Below, one piece after another: positions 58,825-64,000 of a stretch of 64,000 nt of DNA (position 1 is the stretch's first letter; each line of letters begins with the position of its first letter). The DNA lies in the NCBI GenBank assembly GCA_023078685.1, contig JALGAS010000010.1:310001-374000 (forward strand), given 5' to 3'. Made by a program: the position numbers and the translations under genes. The notes below the pieces were generated by a model. The model saw only the letters and a list, made by a program, of their open reading frames with translations, made no database searches and had not been told where the DNA came from. The stretch is from Neopestalotiopsis rosae. Taxonomy: Eukaryota > Ascomycota > Sordariomycetes > Amphisphaeriales > Sporocadaceae.

Positions 58825-59701
58825 TCAGGGCCTTGAAATCAAGGCCATATGGTCAGTTTGGCACCATGATGAACGAAATGTACGCTCGTCACGATTTTGT
58901 ATACCCAAGTTTTTAGCAGAGTTTTGTGGATCATATTACAATTCAAAGCCAGGTGTAAGGTGTAATTGAGCATTATTCAAAGACCATACTCAACGTGGCG
59001 TACTACTCACTATACAACTCAGCCACTTGATATTGATGACGCCTCCATGCATTTTCTCAGCCATATGATAGTAATGCCCAGAAGCGTCACGTCAAGAGGA
59101 GTATGGACTCTGTAATGTTGTCCAGCCGGACTACCTAGGTTATAATCGGGACAAGATTCAATAAACTTGGAGATCGACTTGCTGACTTGCTCCATCTCGG
59201 TAAGGCCTGATTCATGGTCTACGAATATAACACCAAAAAACTGACCCATGGGTGAGATCCTGCTACTTGCTGCTTCCATACTGGTCACTGGTGTACCTGA
59301 ACTGGGGGGCTTGGGAAAGCTAAGATGCCTCGGCACCTATAGATCCCCCGCAACTTTTTACCCCGGACGCCCCACTTGAACTTCTCCATATTGGGGATGC
59401 TATGCGGGCGCGAGGGCGGACACGCCAACAGGGTCCCTTTCCGCAACGTCAAACGCATTCATATTTCATGTTGTCGACCGCCACTGTGAGAGCTGTCGAG
59501 TCTTTGTTCCACTTGACTTGTTATTTTATTACTTGGTAAATTTCGTTCAGTGTATTTACACTACAGTGACTGAGTAGATCAAGAGTCCACTTACTCAACT
59601 TGATCCCGCTCAGGTAGTACGCGGTATTCGTGAGATACCACAACACCAAATCAAAAAGCAGTCCATATCCAAACTCCTGGCCCGGGAGACATATCAACAA
59701 A
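58825..59701. other. Spacer before nitronate monooxygenase
   Basis: 877 bp. A minus-strand frame of 85 codons from an ATG at 59276 has no recognisable domain, so it is not called. The last part is the promoter and leader of the plus-strand gene. Confidence 0.45.
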
Positions 59702-60781
59702 ATGACATCCACAAACCCATCACTCACGCCCACGGGCCCCATCACAACACCTCTCACAACGTTACTGGGGATCCAACACCCCATCGTGCTGGCCGGCATG
59801 GCCCGCACGTCAGGCGCCGCCCTCGCCGCCGCCGTGTCCAACGCCGGCGGTCTGGGAGTTATCGGCGGCTTCATGTACACGCCCGACCAGCTGCGCGAGA
59901 TTGTGCGCGAGATGAAGACGCTGCTAAAGTCGCCCGACCTACCCTTTGGTATCGACCTGGCACTCCCGCAGGTGGGCGGCAATGCCCGCAAGACCAACCA
60001 CGACTACACGTCGGGCAAGCTGGACGAGCTCATTGACATCACCATTGACAGCGGCGCCAAGCTCTTCATCAGCGCCGTGGGCGTGCCGCCAAAGGCCGTC
60101 ATTGACCGGCTGCACGCCGCGGGTATCCTCGTCATGAACATGGTCGGCCACCCCAAGCATGCCAAGAAGGCTTTGGATCTGGGCGTCGATATGGTATGCG
60201 CACAGGGCGGTGAGGGAGGAGGACACACGGGCGACGTGGCCAACTCGGTGCTCATTCCGGCCGTGGTAGACGTGGCGCGGCAGTACCGTCCCAAGGCGCT
60301 CAAGGGAGGACCGGCCCTCGTGGTGGCCGCCGGTGGCATCGCAAATGGTCGCGGCCTTGCCTCGAGTCTGATGCAGGGCGCCGTCGGAGTCTGGGTCGGT
60401 ACGCGCTTCGTGGCATCGGCCGAGGCTGGCTGCTCCGAGGAACACAAGAAGGCCGTTGTGGCCTGCGACTTTGACGAGACGGAGCGCACCTTGGTCATCT
60501 CGGGTCGCCCACTGCGTATGCGCACCAATGAGTACATTGCCAAGTGGCACGCGCAACCTGGCCGAGTCAAGGAACTCTGCGATCAGGGCATTGTGCCTCT
60601 CGAGTGGGACTTTGATCAGGGCAACGAGGTCGACCCGCCGCACCTCATGGGTCAAGTCGCTGGACTCATCGCAAAGGTCCAGCCCGCTGGAGAGATTGTT
60701 GGAGAGATGGTCCAGGAGGCCGTCGAGATGCTCAAGATTGGACGTGGCTACCTCTCGACCGAAGGCAAGAGCAGACTGTAA
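59702..60781 (+). CDS. Nitronate monooxygenase (2-nitropropane dioxygenase family)
   Basis: An intronless gene of 359 codons from the ATG at 59702 (AACAAAATGAC). It is an FMN-dependent TIM barrel. Seen: the N-terminal strand IQHPIVLAGMARTSGAALAA; AGGLGVIGG; the FMN/substrate motif CAQGGEGGGHTGDV with the conserved His; the phosphate-binding VVAAGGIANGRG; and QGAVGVWVGTRFVAS. The C-terminus (KIGRGYLS) is typical. Family members oxidise alkyl nitronates such as propionate 3-nitronate to aldehydes and nitrite, which detoxifies plant or fungal nitro compounds. The long frame on the opposite strand is a GC-rich shadow. The adjacent genes give no pathway hint. Confidence 0.93.
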   Translation: MTSTNPSLTPTGPITTPLTTLLGIQHPIVLAGMARTSGAALAAAVSNAGGLGVIGGFMYTPDQLREIVREMKTLLKSPDLPFGIDLALPQVGGNARKTNHDYTSGKLDELIDITIDSGAKLFISAVGVPPKAVIDRLHAAGILVMNMVGHPKHAKKALDLGVDMVCAQGGEGGGHTGDVANSVLIPAVVDVARQYRPKALKGGPALVVAAGGIANGRGLASSLMQGAVGVWVGTRFVASAEAGCSEEHKKAVVACDFDETERTLVISGRPLRMRTNEYIAKWHAQPGRVKELCDQGIVPLEWDFDQGNEVDPPHLMGQVAGLIAKVQPAGEIVGEMVQEAVEMLKIGRGYLSTEGKSRL

Positions 60782-62894
60782 ATCAAGCAAAGGGCCGAAT
60801 TCGAGGTTAAGAAAAAAAACTTTGTACTCGTGAACGATGGCTTACGCGCAAGAGATCGTCCAGATGAAAGATTGGTCAGTGGATATATACGATGACATCA
60901 ACCTATTCTTGTTGCGCGCCTATAATATGTCGTATAATCTATAAAGTCAATTCAAGATTCCACACTTTGATGTCTGGCTTGCGTAAGAGGGCCGCCCCGG
61001 CCGTTTACAATTAGCCCTCCGTAGTTTAAAATAAGGTGGAGCACGGAGGCACGGCGACAAGAGACTATAGTAGTATATGATGACCGGCCAAGTCGGTGCC
61101 GACTCGCCGACAATGTGACACCTAGAGTTCATATCATGAAACAAGACCGTCAAAACCGTTAATCGACGTACGCATCTTTTGCCTTGGCGGTCAGGCTAGG
61201 TTTTCCCCTACGGCCCTGTGGTGTGACTTTTGTTCGGCTTCGGACGGGACGGGGGATGACGGGGGGATATCTCTCTCATCGCGGGAATACTGTCTGATCG
61301 TTGGGGAAAGACGGGAACGGTATCACAAGGTCCCTACGCACAGCTTTCTGTGTTTTGTGTTTCGTGTTTCGCATCTCGCGTTTTTTCCTATCAATCAGTC
61401 CGGAATGTCTCAATGCATCTCTGTCCCAATCCGTATCGCAGATCAGCAGATCGCGAGAAGAGGCCTCTTTGGCTTGTTCGATACGGGTGAGAGGTTTGCG
61501 GTTGCGATCAACATATACTTCACCACATACGTATTCGTTCCGTGTATGTTCAGGAAAAAGAGCTCAGCCACCATGAAAGAGGCCATGTTGTTGAAGCAAT
61601 TGTCAACTATAGTTGCTAGCCACAGTTCGGCACTTGGGACCTGAAATTGCCGGCAGGAAGAAGCCGCCTAGAGCGGCTCGACGTCAGATGTCTCGTGGCC
61701 CCTGGGTAGCGTCAAAGAGCCTCAGAGGCCAACCCCGTGATGCAAGCTTGACTTGGGGAAATAGAGTTGTCTGCTGCCTTTGGGGGGCCCTTCATTTTTG
61801 CCTCTCTGGCGGGAGGGACGCGTGGTAGTCTGGGTAGCTACAGCCAGGCAAGTCTAGCGTTGGGGGGATGTCGTAGAAAGAACGTGGTTTTGACTGGGCA
61901 GTGAGACCGCTCTGCATCTTAACTCGCACTTGTGTTGCAAGCCAGGAGGGCCAAACTGTATTTCGTCCTCCCAAGTTCCACCAAGACAAAGATCGACTTG
62001 TTGATTTGCCCTGCTGTTTTGCCTATGGTGGAGGGGATTTCTTAGGGGCCAAGACTTTGTACAACTTTCGACGAATACCGACGTGGATACTCGAGGTTCG
62101 GAGTTCAAAAAAAGATCGGCGGTGCCGTTCTGTGTGGGGGAGCGCCGACATTGCGCCTTGTACGTCGAGGATATTGATATTGGCACATCTCCCAAATATG
62201 GCCCCGGGGGTTGAAGATCTGCTCAAAACTGCTTTTACCCTGCAATTGCTTGTTCGACGATCATAACCGTCATAATCAGGAGACAGACCAGGTTGAGGCT
62301 GGGTTACCATGCCTCGGCAAGGGTAAGGCTGGTGCATGTGTCGGCACGTCGGAGGCGCACGGGAAAAACGTCAATTACAGTGATCCCATATGAAGGTCTG
62401 TGTATGTACCTAGCTCTCGAACTGCAATGATCGTCAACATGCAGGGTAGCAAAAGGGTAGTTGGAGGTGAGTGGGGAGGGGTAGCAACGGCAAACCATAA
62501 ACTTTTTGGGCGATTTGGGGGGAAGGCAGAGCGCAGTTGTCGAAAACCCCACCATGTGATGGTCAGTAGTACAGAGTATGAGGAGACCAGTCGTGTTTGC
62601 TTTGTTGGTAGTGAGTGTGGGCTGTAAGTAAATGTCACGTATCCATGATGAATTGAGAGGGAAAGACATTTGGTCGCTTATGTAACAATTGAAATGCTTG
62701 TAAAGCGATTGTATTGTTTGTTTTGTGGTTGTAGAATAGAAACATTGATCGCGGGTATCAACGATTGGGTATCATCTAAGAAGGTCTAGGTAAGGTGGTG
62801 GTCGTACAAAGTCGTGACTGAAAGTGCCCCGCGCTTCCCTCTTTCTGCGTCGCGCCCGCTAAAGAGTACAATTGCAATTGCATCTTTTCTTCTC
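60782..62894. other. Convergent spacer before the 2EXR gene
   Basis: 2.1 kb between two convergent genes (+ then -). No frame with recognisable content, repeat or RNA gene was found. Confidence 0.5.
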
Positions 62895-63677
62895 TTAGAC
62901 AAAGACTGCAGTCGAGATGATGGGCTCCTTTTCCCAAGTCGTTGGCAGAACCATCATCAGTGTTTCCAGCTCCTCCCGTGCAGCTTGCATGCGCTGCTTC
63001 ATCTCGCTCTCAAGGGTTGTCTCAGTGATTTCGGGTTCCGGGAGTCGTTGTGCTTGCTCAATGCGCTCCACAAGCTCCTCGGCCTCGTCCTGTGCCTTGT
63101 CCTCCACAAGCTCCAAGGTAGGACCAAGCTTCAGCTTGTCCGTGTCGTGAACAAAGGTGAGCTTTTGTAGTCTGTCAAAGTCGATCTTCTTGAAGCGTAG
63201 TACTCTCCAGGCGCCCTCGGGTACTACCGCAAGTCTCTCGATCTTTTCCATGTCGTTGGTGTTGGACCATAGTGGTGAGCACTCTGGTTTGAGCTCTGCG
63301 GTGCCAAGGAAGACCGTGTCCCGCGTAAAGTCAACATAGATTCGCGGCTGCTGTTGTCCAACACTGAGGGCAAGCTGATAGCGGGTCAAGGCCTCATGCC
63401 GTGATTCGGCGTTGACATGCAGCAGAGCTGGAATTGGGGTACTTGACGACCATGGGTCGGTGGGGCCATCGGTGTGTATCAATGCCTCTTCCAGTGACGG
63501 AGGAGCACCGTCCTTGGCAGAGTAGGGTGACTTGACGACAACAGTTCGTGCTTCCGGCATGGCTGCCTGCCAAATCTTGATGCGTAGTTCTGGAGGGAGA
63601 TCATTGAACTTTGCAAAAGAGGGAGCCACTGTTTGGCTCATGGTATGTTGTGTCGTTGTGGGTGATGTGAGCTCCAT
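62895..63677 (-). CDS. 2EXR-domain protein
   Basis: An intronless gene of 260 codons from the ATG at 63677; MSQTV at 63641 would also serve. After a short head the 2EXR motif appears at about residues 19-35: FNDLPPELRIKIWQAAMPEAR, close to the family pattern FxxLPxELRxxIW. A second conserved part follows (ALLHVNAESRHEAL, YVDFTRDTVFLG). The C-terminus is a Glu/Gln-rich helix (ELVERIEQAQRLPEPE). 2EXR proteins are a large fungal family of unknown function, with a fold that recalls F-box-type helices at the start, but F-box activity has not been shown to my knowledge. The family often expands next to HET and other accessory genes. Confidence 0.85.
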   Translation of the reverse strand: MELTSPTTTQHTMSQTVAPSFAKFNDLPPELRIKIWQAAMPEARTVVVKSPYSAKDGAPPSLEEALIHTDGPTDPWSSSTPIPALLHVNAESRHEALTRYQLALSVGQQQPRIYVDFTRDTVFLGTAELKPECSPLWSNTNDMEKIERLAVVPEGAWRVLRFKKIDFDRLQKLTFVHDTDKLKLGPTLELVEDKAQDEAEELVERIEQAQRLPEPEITETTLESEMKQRMQAAREELETLMMVLPTTWEKEPIISTAVFV

Positions 63678-64000
63678 AATGGGCGTGTGTGTAAGTGTGT
63701 TGTGTGAGTTGTTTGAAAAGAGAAGTTTCAGTTGCTCGCAGACCAAAGAAACCAGGAGCTAGGGCACCAAGGTATATAAAGATATAGAAAAGCCAGGGGT
63801 CCTCTTTCTAGAAGGTTGGTTTCCTGAAAGTTTGTAGAATCGGCGGTGCTCTTGGTATGATATAAGTGTGTACGCGGTCGGTGGCAAGGTATTAGTGTAC
63901 CGACTGTTCGAAAGTAGTTTGTACTATGGTATATAATATACTAGGTACGCCCCGCAGAAAAAAGTAGGTGAGAGACACAGCAGACGCTAAGGTTGCCTTA
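63678..64000. other. Promoter region of the 2EXR gene
   Basis: 323 bp to the window end. It contains a TATATAAAG-like stretch (near 63772) and the leader of the minus-strand gene. No other gene is seen. Confidence 0.45.

Noticed and set aside
59019..59276. 85-codon minus-strand frame
   Set aside because: No domain, and too short to separate from chance.
59939..60790. 283-codon minus-strand frame opposite nitronate monooxygenase
   Set aside because: A shadow frame typical of GC-rich third positions; the plus strand encodes a complete known enzyme.
1..64000. CRISPR arrays, prophage or bacterial operon structure
   Set aside because: Introns, gene content and spacing are fungal; no direct-repeat array with unique spacers was seen.

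Overview
The window looks like nuclear DNA of a filamentous ascomycete (Pezizomycotina, most likely Sordariomycetes and perhaps Hypocreales). Genes carry mostly short GT-AG introns (about 45-145 nt, one near 400), spacers are long, leaders are pyrimidine-rich, and there are HET, 2EXR, SCAP and Dhx29/57-like genes. No species name can be read from the sequence. All splice models were built by hand from GT/AG signals, reading frame and remembered family patterns. No database search was run.

Left part (1-12 kb): a truncated flavocytochrome b2-type L-lactate dehydrogenase, a Myb/SANT-like protein, and a degenerate 14-3-3-like protein. A spacer of almost 7 kb with no supported gene follows. It ends in an ATG-free, G-poor leader in front of an 80-codon, cysteine-rich small protein.

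Middle part (12-31 kb): a SCAP homologue of the sterol/SREBP pathway; a JMJD7-like JmjC hydroxylase convergent with a short kinesin-3-type motor; a secreted S41-type protease gene with one in-frame TGA; an isopenicillin N synthase-like Fe(II)/2-oxoglutarate oxygenase; an AT-hook protein; and an aprataxin-like HIT/zinc-finger DNA repair protein, divergent from the next gene.

Right part (31-64 kb): a large DEVH-box RNA helicase (RWD/UBA, Dhx29/57-like), the CAAX protease Ste24, a HET-domain protein, CAF-1 large subunit, a class II-like eIF4E, a four-finger C2H2 protein, Sac3/GANP mRNA export factor, a conserved protein of unknown function, nitronate monooxygenase, and a 2EXR-domain protein. Most are housekeeping genes. 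I see no secondary-metabolite cluster, transposon, tRNA, rRNA or CRISPR array.

The genes do not form one evident pathway. The observations most worth a second look are the single TGA in the otherwise intact protease, the pocket-substituted 14-3-3-like protein with a PPPGF insert, the very large spacer with its ATG-free leader, and several genes whose first coding exon is only 15-38 nt.
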